Source of the DNA: an uncultured Bacteroidota bacterium
GTDB lineage: Bacteria > Bacteroidota > Bacteroidia > Chitinophagales > Saprospiraceae
Direction: 5' to 3'
Assembly (NCBI GenBank): GCA_937952445.1
Contig: CALGAA010000338.1
Coordinates: forward strand, 1 to 14,947
DNA length: 14,947 nucleotides
The position numbers were made by a program, and so were the translations under genes. Below the pieces are notes generated by a model. That model was not told the DNA's origin, searched no databases, and saw only the letters and a program-made list of their open reading frames with translations. Within the stretch, counting starts at the first letter, position 1, and each line of letters begins with the position of its first letter. Of this stretch, positions 1 to 7,865 are shown piece after piece.

Positions 1-55
1 CGAAAAAGGAAACGTAACGATTATACGCTAGTGTTATTTTAACTAGGACTATGCA

Positions 56-85
56 AAGGCTGTCCCTTCGGGGATGGCCTTTTTT
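56..85 (+). terminator. Rho-independent terminator of an off-window + strand gene
   Basis: An 11-bp stem (56-66 pairing with 71-81, including two G-T wobbles) closes on a TTCG tetraloop and runs into six T residues (80-85). The T tract follows the stem on the + strand, so it ends a rightward transcript entering from the left edge. All three + frames in the first 42 bases reach a stop codon (14-16, 29-31 or 40-42), so the upstream gene's 3' end may be just inside the window, but its reading frame and identity cannot be determined. Confidence 0.8.
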
Positions 86-226
86 AATTGTAAATGCTTA
101 TACCAGAGAGCCGTGGTCAGCGATGGAGACAGGCGGGGTTGATCGTTCGGAGAGGATATACCTGACCATTTTATCAGAAATCTGCAATGGAATCCTGGCG
201 CTGGCTGGAAGTCAAATGGACAAAAT
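86..226. other. Intergenic stretch, nothing recognised
   Basis: This stretch lies between the + strand terminator and the 3' end of gpsA. A 7-bp inverted repeat (TGGTCAG at 114-120, CTGACCA at 162-168) is separated by 41 bases, too far apart to be persuasive. Open frames crossing here on both strands also run through the terminator or the gpsA end and do not look like proteins. Confidence 0.4.
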
Positions 227-1294
227 TTATAAAAAGTCCACATCAAAAGCGGTATTTTCCCGGTAGATATGATCCACAGCTTCGGTCACTTTTTTCTTAT
301 TAAAAATGACGTCATATACCATATGGATCACCGGACAACTGAGATTGAATTTTTGAATGTATTGAAATATAATTTTCGTCGTGTCAATACCTTCTACCAA
401 TTCAGCCGTACTGCTGAGCACCTGATCTACATCATCGGATTCTCCTACGGCGTACCCGAATGAAAAATTCCGGCTCACATCCGCGGTCGACGTGGCGATC
501 AAATCGCCTATGCCTGCTAAACCCAGGAAAGCATCCGGGGCAATGTCCAGTGAAGAGCCGATGATCAGCATTTCCCGAAGCCCTTTGGTAATGATGATGG
601 ATTCGAGGTTTTTACCCAGCTTTTGTCCGTTGACCATCCCACTGGCAATGGCAATGATATTTTTCAATGCACCGGCGATTTCTGTGCCTTTCAGGAATGG
701 TGATCGATAGAGCTTGAAATTCTCCTGATTCAATAAATTTTGCGCGGTTGTGATGACCTCATCGTACGAGCTCGCGATTACGGATGCAGCCGGAAGCCTT
801 TTAAGCAGTTCCTTGCTGAGATTGGGACCCGAAATGCAGCCGATGCGGACCACATTGGTTTCTTTTTTGAGTACTTCACTCATGGTGTACACCGGAAATT
901 CTCCGTGCGGGGAAATCATATAGTTCCGACTAACGTGTTCCCGTAGAGCGAATCCTTTCACTCCGTGAATTACGATATGCTGGGGATTGACAAACGGGGC
1001 TATTTCACGTGCCAAATTGTGAAACTCACGCGATGGAATGGCGATAAAGATGGTACTGCATCGCTTACAAAGTTCTTCCAGATCGGTAATGGCTTTGATG
1101 GAGGAAGGAAGTTTCCAACCAAGATTGTTGTGGGATTGATTTATGGAATCCGCTATTTCTTCATGACGGGAATACAGCAAAACCCCCGTATTCCTGGATA
1201 GAAGTACACTAAGGGCTGTTCCAAAATTTCCCGAACCGATGACTCCTACGATATTATCCAATTCCAATGATGTCAAATAAGTGCTGTAGACCAA
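227..1294 (-). CDS. gpsA: Glycerol-3-phosphate dehydrogenase [NAD(P)+]
   Basis: This cytosolic enzyme reduces dihydroxyacetone phosphate to sn-glycerol-3-phosphate, the backbone precursor of phospholipids. The 355-residue product is slightly longer than usual for the family. It has the N-terminal dinucleotide-binding loop GSGNFG (residues 20-25), the GVKGF segment with Lys113, the SGPN motif near 155-158, catalytic Lys211 in the KNIIAIASG segment, and the C-terminal GIGDL...SRN signature (about 262-276). No ATG is available: the frame opens with TTG directly after an in-frame TGA, and further TTG codons at residues 7, 10 and 12 are alternative starts that would better match the short N-termini of the family. 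It lies 16 bp downstream of yidC and is probably cotranscribed with it. No terminator was seen after its stop. The assignment is secure; the exact start is not. Confidence 0.95.
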   Translation of the reverse strand: MVYSTYLTSLELDNIVGVIGSGNFGTALSVLLSRNTGVLLYSRHEEIADSINQSHNNLGWKLPSSIKAITDLEELCKRCSTIFIAIPSREFHNLAREIAPFVNPQHIVIHGVKGFALREHVSRNYMISPHGEFPVYTMSEVLKKETNVVRIGCISGPNLSKELLKRLPAASVIASSYDEVITTAQNLLNQENFKLYRSPFLKGTEIAGALKNIIAIASGMVNGQKLGKNLESIIITKGLREMLIIGSSLDIAPDAFLGLAGIGDLIATSTADVSRNFSFGYAVGESDDVDQVLSSTAELVEGIDTTKIIFQYIQKFNLSCPVIHMVYDVIFNKKKVTEAVDHIYRENTAFDVDFL

Positions 1295-1310
1295 TCAAAG
1301 GTGGAATATA

Positions 1311-3188
1311 CTATTTTTTCTTTTTCTCCCGCAATTCTTGTTGCCGTTGTTGTTCTTTGATGGCTTCATTGAGCCTTTCCCTGAATTTAGACACCTTTTT
1401 GGGTTTCTTTTTAAAGGCTTCCAGTTCCTGATTGATTTTATCTTCATTGATCACAAATTCTTTCGTGATCACGGTTTGTGCTATCGTCATCAGATTACTG
1501 AAAAACAAATAAGCCGTCAATCCGGAGGCATAATTATTGAAGAAGAAGAAAAACATGACCGGCATAGCATACTGCATCACCTTCATCATTTTCATCATTT
1601 CTTCATTTCCCGCTGATGTCTGAGTCATGATCTTGGAATTGTAATACGTATATCCGATCATGCTGATGGTATATAAGATCGTAAAAAGGGAAATGTGACC
1701 TCCCAGCATGGGAATATTAAATGGAAGGGTGAAGAAAGCATCGTAAGAGGATAGGTCAGTAGCCCAAAGGAAACCGGCCTGGCGGAACTCGATCGATGCC
1801 GGAAAAAACCGGTAGAGGGCGAACCATATGGGCATTTGCAGCAACATGGGTAAACATCCTCCCATCGGATTGACACCGTATTCCTGATACAGTTTCATCG
1901 TCTCCATCTGAATCTTCTGGCTGTCGTCCTTAAACTTTTCCTTTAGTCTGTCCATCCTCGGTTTTAGCGCCTGGGTTTTGGCCTGGGAATAAAGCATCCG
2001 GTACGTGATGGGATACAGGGCCATTTTCACCAGAAATGTCAGCAACAGGATCGCCATTCCTTTGCTGCCGATCACGTTATCCAGGAAAACAAACAAAGGT
2101 CGTATGACCCGGCGGTTAATGGTCCCGAAAATACTCCATCCAAAAGGAATGATATCCTCCAGTTCGTGTCCCATTCCCCGCAGATTTTTATAGTCGTTGG
2201 GTCCGACGTACAAATCCATGCTGAAATGATTCAACCCGGTGTTGTTGGGGATTTGAAGCTGGGATTGAAGTCTTTTGAGATCGGGATCGTTTTCTTCCAG
2301 CGTGTTGACTTTCAGGGATGCCGAAGTAAACGATTGATTGGCGACCAGAGATGTATTGAAAAACTGGTTGGAGTGGGCTACCCACTTGACCTCTTTATTC
2401 AGCTGTTCATCGTCACTTCGGGTATAACTCGTATAACTTGGTCTTTCATTGATGCTTTTGAAGTGGATCGTACTGTATGTTCGCTCGAATGTCGTATTCT
2501 TTTCCAGTTTATCCAGGTAAGTTAACCAGTTGAGGGTGATCGTTTCCTGGTCGGGATTGGGTAGATTTTCCCAGGATACCTGATATTCAAGTTGATATGA
2601 TTCCGGCAGCAAACTGTATCTTTGTTCGATATATCCCCCCGTCGAGGTTTGGGCACGGAGCCGTATTTCAGATCCGGTAATGGTCGGGGTAAAGTACAAA
2701 TCCTGGGTAGTAATCGTACGGTTATCGATGCTGAAGATGTATTCAAACCGATCTTTTTCATCTTCCATCAACCGAAGCGGGATCTTAATCTCTTTTTTAT
2801 CTTCGTCTTCGATGATTTTATAGTAATCCTTCAACAGGACGTCGACTATTCGGCCTCCTTTAGTCGAAAACTGGATTTCCATGACAGAGTTTTCCAGCGT
2901 TATAATTTCTTCTTCACCATGTGCGGCAGGTGCAAAAATGCCAAATTGATTCTGCAATTGTGTGTTGATCTGTGGTGCTGGGCTACCCGTCGGATCAATT
3001 GTATCGGAAATTGCACCACTATCTGTGATTGGAGCTTCCAGGGTTAACTCCTGATTTTCGATTCGTGCCAGTGAATCCTGTTTCCGTGCGATTTCAAGCC
3101 GCTCTGCCTCTGAAGGTTGGTTTAGGTACAGCCACCAGGCCAGAAAAACCAGGATCAACCCAAACCCCAACATTTGCTTTTTATCCAT
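1311..3188 (-). CDS. yidC: Membrane protein insertase YidC
   Basis: YidC/Oxa1 inserts and folds inner-membrane proteins, alone or with SecYEG, often receiving substrates from the SRP pathway. The 625-residue product has an N-terminal membrane segment (about 7-23), a large periplasmic beta domain (about 60-350), and the 60KD_IMP core from about 360 on, with hydrophobic segments near 361-392, 443-463, 497-516 and 540-572. The NPMGGCLPMLLQMPIW stretch (residues 440-455) is the hallmark of the core. Lys388 lies where E. coli has the groove arginine (Arg366). The tail (about 590-625) is highly basic and ends in KKKK, consistent with ribosome contact. The ATG start is preceded by a good promoter candidate (3229-3236). 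It is followed by gpsA in the same direction and is divergent from the DUF3293-like gene. The assignment is secure. Confidence 0.97.
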   Translation of the reverse strand: MDKKQMLGFGLILVFLAWWLYLNQPSEAERLEIARKQDSLARIENQELTLEAPITDSGAISDTIDPTGSPAPQINTQLQNQFGIFAPAAHGEEEIITLENSVMEIQFSTKGGRIVDVLLKDYYKIIEDEDKKEIKIPLRLMEDEKDRFEYIFSIDNRTITTQDLYFTPTITGSEIRLRAQTSTGGYIEQRYSLLPESYQLEYQVSWENLPNPDQETITLNWLTYLDKLEKNTTFERTYSTIHFKSINERPSYTSYTRSDDEQLNKEVKWVAHSNQFFNTSLVANQSFTSASLKVNTLEENDPDLKRLQSQLQIPNNTGLNHFSMDLYVGPNDYKNLRGMGHELEDIIPFGWSIFGTINRRVIRPLFVFLDNVIGSKGMAILLLTFLVKMALYPITYRMLYSQAKTQALKPRMDRLKEKFKDDSQKIQMETMKLYQEYGVNPMGGCLPMLLQMPIWFALYRFFPASIEFRQAGFLWATDLSSYDAFFTLPFNIPMLGGHISLFTILYTISMIGYTYYNSKIMTQTSAGNEEMMKMMKVMQYAMPVMFFFFFNNYASGLTAYLFFSNLMTIAQTVITKEFVINEDKINQELEAFKKKPKKVSKFRERLNEAIKEQQRQQELREKKKK

Positions 3189-3228
3189 AGAGGTCTATGT
3201 GATTCAAATAATTTTTGTAAAATTACGG

Positions 3229-3236
3229 CAAAGGTA
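3229..3236 (-). promoter_or_regulatory. Bacteroidota-type -7 element upstream of yidC
   Basis: On the - strand this reads TACCTTTG, an exact match to the TAnnTTTG -7 motif of the Bacteroidota primary sigma factor. A weak -33-like GTTTT lies 19 bases further upstream. The implied transcript start is near 3222, giving a leader of roughly 35 bases before the yidC ATG at 3188. It would drive yidC-gpsA. This is motif evidence only. Confidence 0.5.
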
Positions 3237-3292
3237 CAATTTACTTTATTGGTGTAAAACATATTCGACTAACAATATCAAAAAGCAGTTCG

Positions 3293-3712
3293 GTGGGATT
3301 GAATGATTTAGAAGCAGCCTATAAAAAGACCATTTATGCCTGCCCTACCCGAAACTTCAAGCTGATCCACGACGAGAACAACACATTGTTGGATGCAGCT
3401 TTGGCCCGGGATAATTACGGTACACTTTGTATTCTGACCGCTTATAATCCACGATCGGAAGTTCAACCGGAATTGGAGAATGTTCGAAATCAGTTAATGT
3501 TGAAAGAAAAACTGGATTGGCTGGGGTACGAGGTGTGGGAGGGTGTGAACCAGGATCCTTTGGGTGACTTTTCTGATGAAGCAAGCTGGTGGGTCTTGGG
3601 TATGCCTCATTTTGAAGGTATTGAGGTGGCCCGCGAATGGCACCAAAATGCCTTCATGTACTACAAGTTGCATGGGAAAGCTCAATTGATTTGGTGTAAT
3701 TATCCCTCATAA
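3293..3712 (+). CDS. DUF3293-like small protein
   Basis: This 139-residue soluble protein has no signal peptide or membrane segment. It shows what I recall as the DUF3293 pattern: a hydrophobic strand leading to TAYNPRS (residues 49-55), an ENxxxQxxL helix start (62-70), an acidic middle, and a QNAF motif (118-121) near the C-terminus. The family has no established biochemical function that I know of. The start shown is a GTG; a TTG two codons later is possible. The frame is open for more than ten codons upstream with no ATG, so the N-terminus is uncertain. No Shine-Dalgarno sequence is visible. It is divergent from yidC and ends about 200 bases before ffh, which has its own promoter candidate, so it is probably monocistronic. 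Confidence 0.72.
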   Translation: MGLNDLEAAYKKTIYACPTRNFKLIHDENNTLLDAALARDNYGTLCILTAYNPRSEVQPELENVRNQLMLKEKLDWLGYEVWEGVNQDPLGDFSDEASWWVLGMPHFEGIEVAREWHQNAFMYYKLHGKAQLIWCNYPS

Positions 3713-3714
3713 TG

Positions 3715-3743
3715 TTGATTATTTGATTTCTTCCTTATTTTTG
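3715..3743 (+). promoter_or_regulatory. Promoter of ffh (TTG-N18-TATTTTTG)
   Basis: TATTTTTG at 3736-3743 matches the TAnnTTTG -7 consensus exactly, and a TTG at 3715-3717 sits 18 bases upstream, close to the usual -33/-7 spacing in Bacteroidota. It begins right after the stop codon of the DUF3293-like gene. Transcription would start near 3750, leaving a leader of about 160 bases before ffh. Confidence 0.6.
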
Positions 3744-3855
3744 TACGTCCAAAAAAGATTGAAAAATTTCGGATTTATATTCCAAAGGAAGTATTTTGGA
3801 ACTTTTGTGACAAGGATTCGTAATATGTATTGAGTTAGTTTGATTTAGTCAGGAG

Positions 3856-3873
3856 GGGATGCTGAACCATCCC
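3856..3873 (+). promoter_or_regulatory. Hairpin in the ffh 5' leader
   Basis: GGGATG (3856-3861) pairs perfectly with CATCCC (3868-3873) around a six-base loop, CTGAAC. It lies 35 bases before the ffh start and has no T tract, so it is not a terminator. It could modulate translation or mRNA stability. It does not match the conserved SRP RNA core that I know, and I recognise no named riboswitch. Confidence 0.35.
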
Positions 3874-3908
3874 GGAGATTAAAATAGTAAGTAAAAAAAT
3901 CACAATTT

Positions 3909-5261
3909 ATGTTTGAGAGTCTGAACGAACGATTGGAAGGTGCTTTTAAAAACCTTAAAGGCCACGGTCGCTTATCGGAAATAAATATTGCACAGTCTGT
4001 TAAAGAAATCCGGCGGGCGTTGGTAGCAGCTGATGTGAATTATAAGATTGCAAAAGAATTTACGGATAAAGTCAAGGATAAAGCCCTCGGAACTGAGAAC
4101 GTTCTCGATTCCGTGCGTCCTGGTGACCTGATGGTTAAAATCGTGCAGGATGAGTTGACGGAATTGATGGGCGGACAAACCGAAGGGATCGATCTGAGCG
4201 GGAATCCGAGTGTTATTTTGGTGGCTGGTCTCCAGGGTTCAGGTAAAACGACCTTTTCGGGGAAATTAGCCAGGTTTTTAAAGTCAAAGAAGAAACTGTC
4301 TCCATTGCTGGTGGCCGGTGACGTTTATCGACCTGCAGCGATCAATCAATTGCAGGTCATCGGTGAACAAATCAAAGTTCCTGTATTTACGATTGAGGAC
4401 AATAAGAATCCGGTGGAAATTGCCCAAAAAGGGATTGCCCATGCCAAAGCGAACAATTTTAATGTGGTCATTATTGATACCGCCGGTCGATTAGCCATCG
4501 ATGAGATGATGATGGATGAGATTTCAAACATCAACAAAGCGGTCAATCCCAACGAAGCCCTCTTTGTGGTGGATGCCATGACTGGTCAGGATGCGGTCAA
4601 TACGGCCAAAGCGTTTAACGATGTCATCGACTACGATGGAGTGGTACTGACCAAAATGGACGGTGACACCCGGGGTGGTGCTGCTTTGACGGTCAAGTAT
4701 ACGGTAGGTAAGCCGATCAAATTCATCAGTTCGGGAGAAACCATGGATACCCTCGATGTGTTTCATCCAGAACGAATGGCCCAGCGAATTCTCGGGATGG
4801 GGGATATCGTTTCGTTCGTGGAGCGTGCGCAAGACCAATACGACGAAAAAGAAGCCCGGAAGCTGGAGAAGAAAATCAAAAAGAATAAGTTTGATTTCAA
4901 TGATTTTCTGAGCCAGATCAATCAGTTGAGGAAAATGGGCGACCTAAAAGGCCTGATGGGCATGATCCCCGGCCTTGGAAAGATGACCAAGAATCTCGAC
5001 ATTGACGATTCAGCTTTCAACAAGGTGGAGTCGATTATATTTTCCATGACACCGGAAGAGCGAGAGAATCCTGAGATTCTCAATATGAGTAGGAAACGAC
5101 GCATCGCTCGGGGGTGTGGGCACAATCTGCACGAGATCAATATGTTTATTAAACAATTTGATCAAATGAAGAAGATGATGCATATGATGAGCAAAGGCAA
5201 AGGGATGGCAAATTTGCAAAACATGATGGGCGGCGGTGGCTTTCCAAAAGGAATGAGATGA
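3909..5261 (+). CDS. ffh: Signal recognition particle protein Ffh (SRP54)
   Basis: This GTPase binds 4.5S RNA and the signal sequences of nascent membrane proteins and, with FtsY, delivers ribosomes to the translocon. The 450-residue length is typical. Domain order: N domain (about 1-95); G domain with P-loop GLQGSGKTT (107-115), DVYRPAA (138-144), DTAGR (190-194), TKMD (248-251) and the GDTRGGA segment; then the methionine-rich M domain (about 325-450), including the RNA-binding helix region SRKRRIARGCG (394-404). The usual GSG after that helix is GCG here (Cys403). The ATG start is preceded by an A-rich leader and no clear Shine-Dalgarno sequence. It appears monocistronic, with a promoter at 3715-3743. 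No convincing terminator follows; the IS remnant begins within about 50 bases of the stop. The assignment is secure. Confidence 0.98.
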   Translation: MFESLNERLEGAFKNLKGHGRLSEINIAQSVKEIRRALVAADVNYKIAKEFTDKVKDKALGTENVLDSVRPGDLMVKIVQDELTELMGGQTEGIDLSGNPSVILVAGLQGSGKTTFSGKLARFLKSKKKLSPLLVAGDVYRPAAINQLQVIGEQIKVPVFTIEDNKNPVEIAQKGIAHAKANNFNVVIIDTAGRLAIDEMMMDEISNINKAVNPNEALFVVDAMTGQDAVNTAKAFNDVIDYDGVVLTKMDGDTRGGAALTVKYTVGKPIKFISSGETMDTLDVFHPERMAQRILGMGDIVSFVERAQDQYDEKEARKLEKKIKKNKFDFNDFLSQINQLRKMGDLKGLMGMIPGLGKMTKNLDIDDSAFNKVESIIFSMTPEERENPEILNMSRKRRIARGCGHNLHEINMFIKQFDQMKKMMHMMSKGKGMANLQNMMGGGGFPKGMR

Positions 5262-5310
5262 TCTATCATTTTGGGGATCCCGGGGACTGTAAAATCCGGC
5301 GCTGTGGAAG

Positions 5311-5900
5311 AATACAGTCATGAAATTTTCCGAAATCGGTTGTGTCCAAACTCTTCACGAGCCTGGGTGTTTGTGCTGTCGTATGAAATTACACACTGTG
5401 GTATATCCGATGTCATAACCCTGACCACGTAATTGCATGTGGATATCTCTGGCAGTCATGACTTGCCTCACCTGAGTTTCATTCTTTCGCGGCACTGGCT
5501 CTATTGATTTGAGAATCTCTTTTTGTACTTCCTTTGTCAACTTCCGGGGTTTTCTCCCCGAAGAATTGTACTGAGGGGGAAGGATACTGACCACCCCAGT
5601 TCCTCGTAATATCTCCTCATGTTCTCTCAGGTACTTACGGATCGTTTTCCGATGGATTCCCGTCATCCTTTGAATTTCACGTTGACTTTTACCATGGCGG
5701 AAATACTGAAGAATAATTTGTTGTTTAAGGGGTAAGCAAGTGCGCCGGGCATTAAGTTCGTGATACTTATGACGAGGTTATTTTTTGTCATATCGAAGAA
5801 GCTAAACCGCGTATAGCCATAGCTACATAAGGCTTTAGATGATGAAGATATGGCGAAAAAGAATCCGTCAGAAGTGTCACTAATTTTGTGACTGGTGCAC
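5311..5900 (-). mobile_element. Degenerate IS21-family remnant
   Basis: This stretch separates ffh from the GH43 gene. It contains an N-terminal IstA fragment and, at its two edges, similar sequences in inverted orientation. Reading inward, the right edge is CAGTCACAAAATTA (5894 to 5881, - strand) and the left edge is CAGTCATGAAATTT (5315-5328, + strand), with 11 of 14 positions matching. The right edge also holds a small palindrome (GTCAC 5876-5880, GTGAC 5888-5892), in keeping with the repeated binding sites found at IS21 ends. Most of istA and all of istB are missing, so it cannot transpose on its own. The exact ends and any target duplication could not be fixed. Confidence 0.4.
5355..5777 (-). 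pseudogene. IstA-type transposase, N-terminal fragment (IS21 family)
   Basis: IstA is the integrase-fold transposase of IS21 elements; its N-terminus carries a helix-turn-helix that binds the element ends. The open frame encodes about 140 residues with a clear HTH, SQREIQRMTGIHRKTIRKYL (centred near 5657), a basic linker, and a second winged-helix-like segment (QVMTARDIHMQLRGQGYDIG). It stops where the catalytic DDE core should begin, so it is truncated to roughly a quarter of a normal IstA. An ATG at 5663-5666 gives 103 residues, but the HTH starts upstream of it. The only earlier ATG (5750-5752) is one base out of frame with the HTH, suggesting a frameshift near the original start. After the stop, another frame reads AREEF, which could be a few further IstA residues beyond a second frameshift. 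I call it a non-functional relic. Confidence 0.7.
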
Positions 5901-6099
5901 TAAATCATAGTGGAGATTTGATTTTAATCCATTTTGCAGCTTAGTAGGCGGAGATTCACCAGTAGTGTGGGTTTTATTGTTTTTGAGTTTCAATTTGTGT
6001 ACTACGGATTTCTTTTTTCTGAAGGGATAATGCATTATTTGAAGGATGTCATAAAACGTTTGCATCCTCTCTATTGGTTGCATGGAATCGGTTGATATC
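5901..6099. other. Intergenic, AT-rich, nothing recognised
   Basis: This stretch lies between the right edge of the IS remnant and the stop codon of the GH43 gene. A - strand frame is open here (6236 to 5880), but its upper part is a shadow of the GH43 gene and its lower part is low-complexity lysine/asparagine-rich sequence with no recognisable fold. No strong terminator hairpin was found for the GH43 transcript. Confidence 0.4.
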
Positions 6100-7827
6100 C
6101 TAATCTGCCGAACTAATGCCGTTTTCATTAAACGCCTCGATGGTAAAATAGTATTCCTGATCGATATTAAGGCTGCGGATTTGTAGAGAAGTGTCGTCAT
6201 ATACCAGCCAGGAACTATACAATTTATCGGGGGCAATTCCCCAACGAATATTATATCCCTGAGCTCCTGCTACAGGAGACCAGGACAGATGTGCCTCACG
6301 CCGATCTTCTCCACGGACGGCTTCAAAATTTTGAACTGGATCTGGTTTTTCTCCTTCACCGATTCCAAATATCCTCAAATCAGAAATGGACAAATAGGGA
6401 GTAGGAACGTGGATGTTTTGATACCGGATGTATCGTGCTTTTTGCGGCTTACCCAGTTGAACATAATCATTGGGAACATCAAAATAGCTATCGGATCGGT
6501 CTACCAGTGTAAACCATTCTGTTCCATCCAATGATCCGAGAATTTTGTACCGGTGATACAGGCCCGGAACACGTCCGTAGATGCCCGATTGATAATCGTG
6601 ATAATTGACCTGCGTGGCATAGACATCTGCAGGAGCTTCCAGATCGATTTCGACCCATTGTTTGTCATCGTTGTCCGCCGCTACCCAAAAGGTTTTAACG
6701 TTTTCATCGTTGATCAATTCCACACCATATTCCGGCAAGGAACTGGAGGCTTTTACCGGTTTGGTGTAGGATAAAAGCATCCACCCGGTAAACTGGCCTT
6801 GTTTTCCCGGGACAGTGGGAGCGTAATGGGGGTAGTCGCCAAATGAGGTCTCACTATGCATTAAGCCATCTTCATCAAAATAGGTCGGATACATCACAAT
6901 TCGCCTTTCCCAGCCAATACTGACCGCAATTGCGGCTGTGGTAAAATGCCAATACGTATTTTGAGGACCCAGAACCGTACTTCCGTGCCCCGCCCCGTTC
7001 ATATAACCGCCGGGTTTGTAGGAGAAAGGATTGTGTGCAGCATAGGTATATGGTCCCAGAGGGTGGTCGCTCATATAAACCCCATCCCCATACACATTCC
7101 ATTCGGTTCCGGGAGCTGCGTACTCCATATAGTATTTACCGTTGTGTTTGGTTAACCAGGGTCCTTCGATGTATCCTCCCAGTACGGTATCCATATGATT
7201 TTCACCAAATCTTTCCCAGCCATGTTTTTCCGGTTGGAGGTTGAACAATTCAACGATCTCATCGGATGGACGAAAGAGTTTATCCATATCCAGCTTTCGT
7301 CCCCGGATTGGAAATTTGTTGGAACTTCCCCAAAATATATACGCTTGTTCTTCCCCATTTTCGTCGATATCAATGAATAGATTGGGGTCTTGTAATTGGT
7401 GGAGTAGGGCAGGCGTGGCTTTCCATTCCCCATTTTTCGGATTGTCCGTATACAACACACTGTTGGAACCGGATGGATCAGCCACGACATAGACCAGAGA
7501 GTCCTTGTAATTGAAAGCAGCCGGAGCATTAGAACCCATAAAAAACCATTGCTGGGGTTTGATAAATTCCCAGTTCAGTAAATCCCTCGAATGCCAATAC
7601 CCCATCGATCTGGTCACGAATAGATAATATTCCCCACGAAATTCTATCACTGCCGGATCTGCACCTGAGCGATAGGACAATTCTTTGTGGGCGTCAAAAA
7701 TCATGTAGGTGTAATCCAGGTTGAGAGGGTTACAATAGGTTCTTTGTTCTGTATCCTGAGCAATGAGCCATGGAGTTGATAAAATCCAGGAAAGGAGAAT
7801 GGAAAGGACTGAATATCGGGTAGACAT
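6100..7827 (-). CDS. Secreted glycoside hydrolase family 43 protein with CBM-like and Fn3 domains
   Basis: This is probably an extracytoplasmic glycosidase acting on arabinose-, xylose- or galactose-containing polysaccharide. The 575 residues begin with a Sec signal peptide (1-24, cleavage likely at AQ|D). The five-bladed GH43 domain (about 30-350) shows the three expected acidic residues: Asp57 (SGADPAV) as base, Asp147 (LQDPNLF) as pKa modulator and Glu221 (YIEGPWL) as acid. A GHGS motif (280-283) is also typical. Residues about 365-490 resemble an F5/8 type C (discoidin-like) carbohydrate-binding domain, ending LRIFG. Residues about 495-570 form a fibronectin type III domain. There is no lipobox and no obvious type IX secretion tail; the protein ends soon after Fn3. 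It is downstream of the M23 gene but separated by a terminator-like hairpin, and no sugar transporter or regulator is nearby. Exact substrate unknown. Confidence 0.88.
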   Translation of the reverse strand: MSTRYSVLSILLSWILSTPWLIAQDTEQRTYCNPLNLDYTYMIFDAHKELSYRSGADPAVIEFRGEYYLFVTRSMGYWHSRDLLNWEFIKPQQWFFMGSNAPAAFNYKDSLVYVVADPSGSNSVLYTDNPKNGEWKATPALLHQLQDPNLFIDIDENGEEQAYIFWGSSNKFPIRGRKLDMDKLFRPSDEIVELFNLQPEKHGWERFGENHMDTVLGGYIEGPWLTKHNGKYYMEYAAPGTEWNVYGDGVYMSDHPLGPYTYAAHNPFSYKPGGYMNGAGHGSTVLGPQNTYWHFTTAAIAVSIGWERRIVMYPTYFDEDGLMHSETSFGDYPHYAPTVPGKQGQFTGWMLLSYTKPVKASSSLPEYGVELINDENVKTFWVAADNDDKQWVEIDLEAPADVYATQVNYHDYQSGIYGRVPGLYHRYKILGSLDGTEWFTLVDRSDSYFDVPNDYVQLGKPQKARYIRYQNIHVPTPYLSISDLRIFGIGEGEKPDPVQNFEAVRGEDRREAHLSWSPVAGAQGYNIRWGIAPDKLYSSWLVYDDTSLQIRSLNIDQEYYFTIEAFNENGISSAD

Positions 7828-7865
7828 CGTTCAATTGTTAATTGTCATAGATGTCTTCAATATAT

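Noticed and set aside
114..168. A 7-bp inverted repeat with a 41-base spacer followed by TTTT.
   Set aside because: A repeat of this length and spacing is likely by chance in a gap this size, and the loop is too long for a terminator.
2622..3047. A + strand open frame of 141 codons inside yidC.
   Set aside because: It lies wholly antisense to the YidC periplasmic domain and has no coherent domain or start context.
3851..3880. The ffh leader hairpin considered as a 4.5S SRP RNA gene.
   Set aside because: The stem is only 6 bp and lacks the conserved SRP RNA core motifs; it is too small to be ffs.
5262..5310. GGGATCCC palindrome just after ffh considered as a terminator.
   Set aside because: It is a self-complementary 8-mer that leaves no loop and has no T tract after it.
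5010..5321. A - strand open frame antisense to the 3' end of ffh, reaching toward the IS relic.
   Set aside because: Its sequence, rich in His and Leu, mirrors the Met/Lys-rich M domain of Ffh; it does not continue the IstA reading frame.
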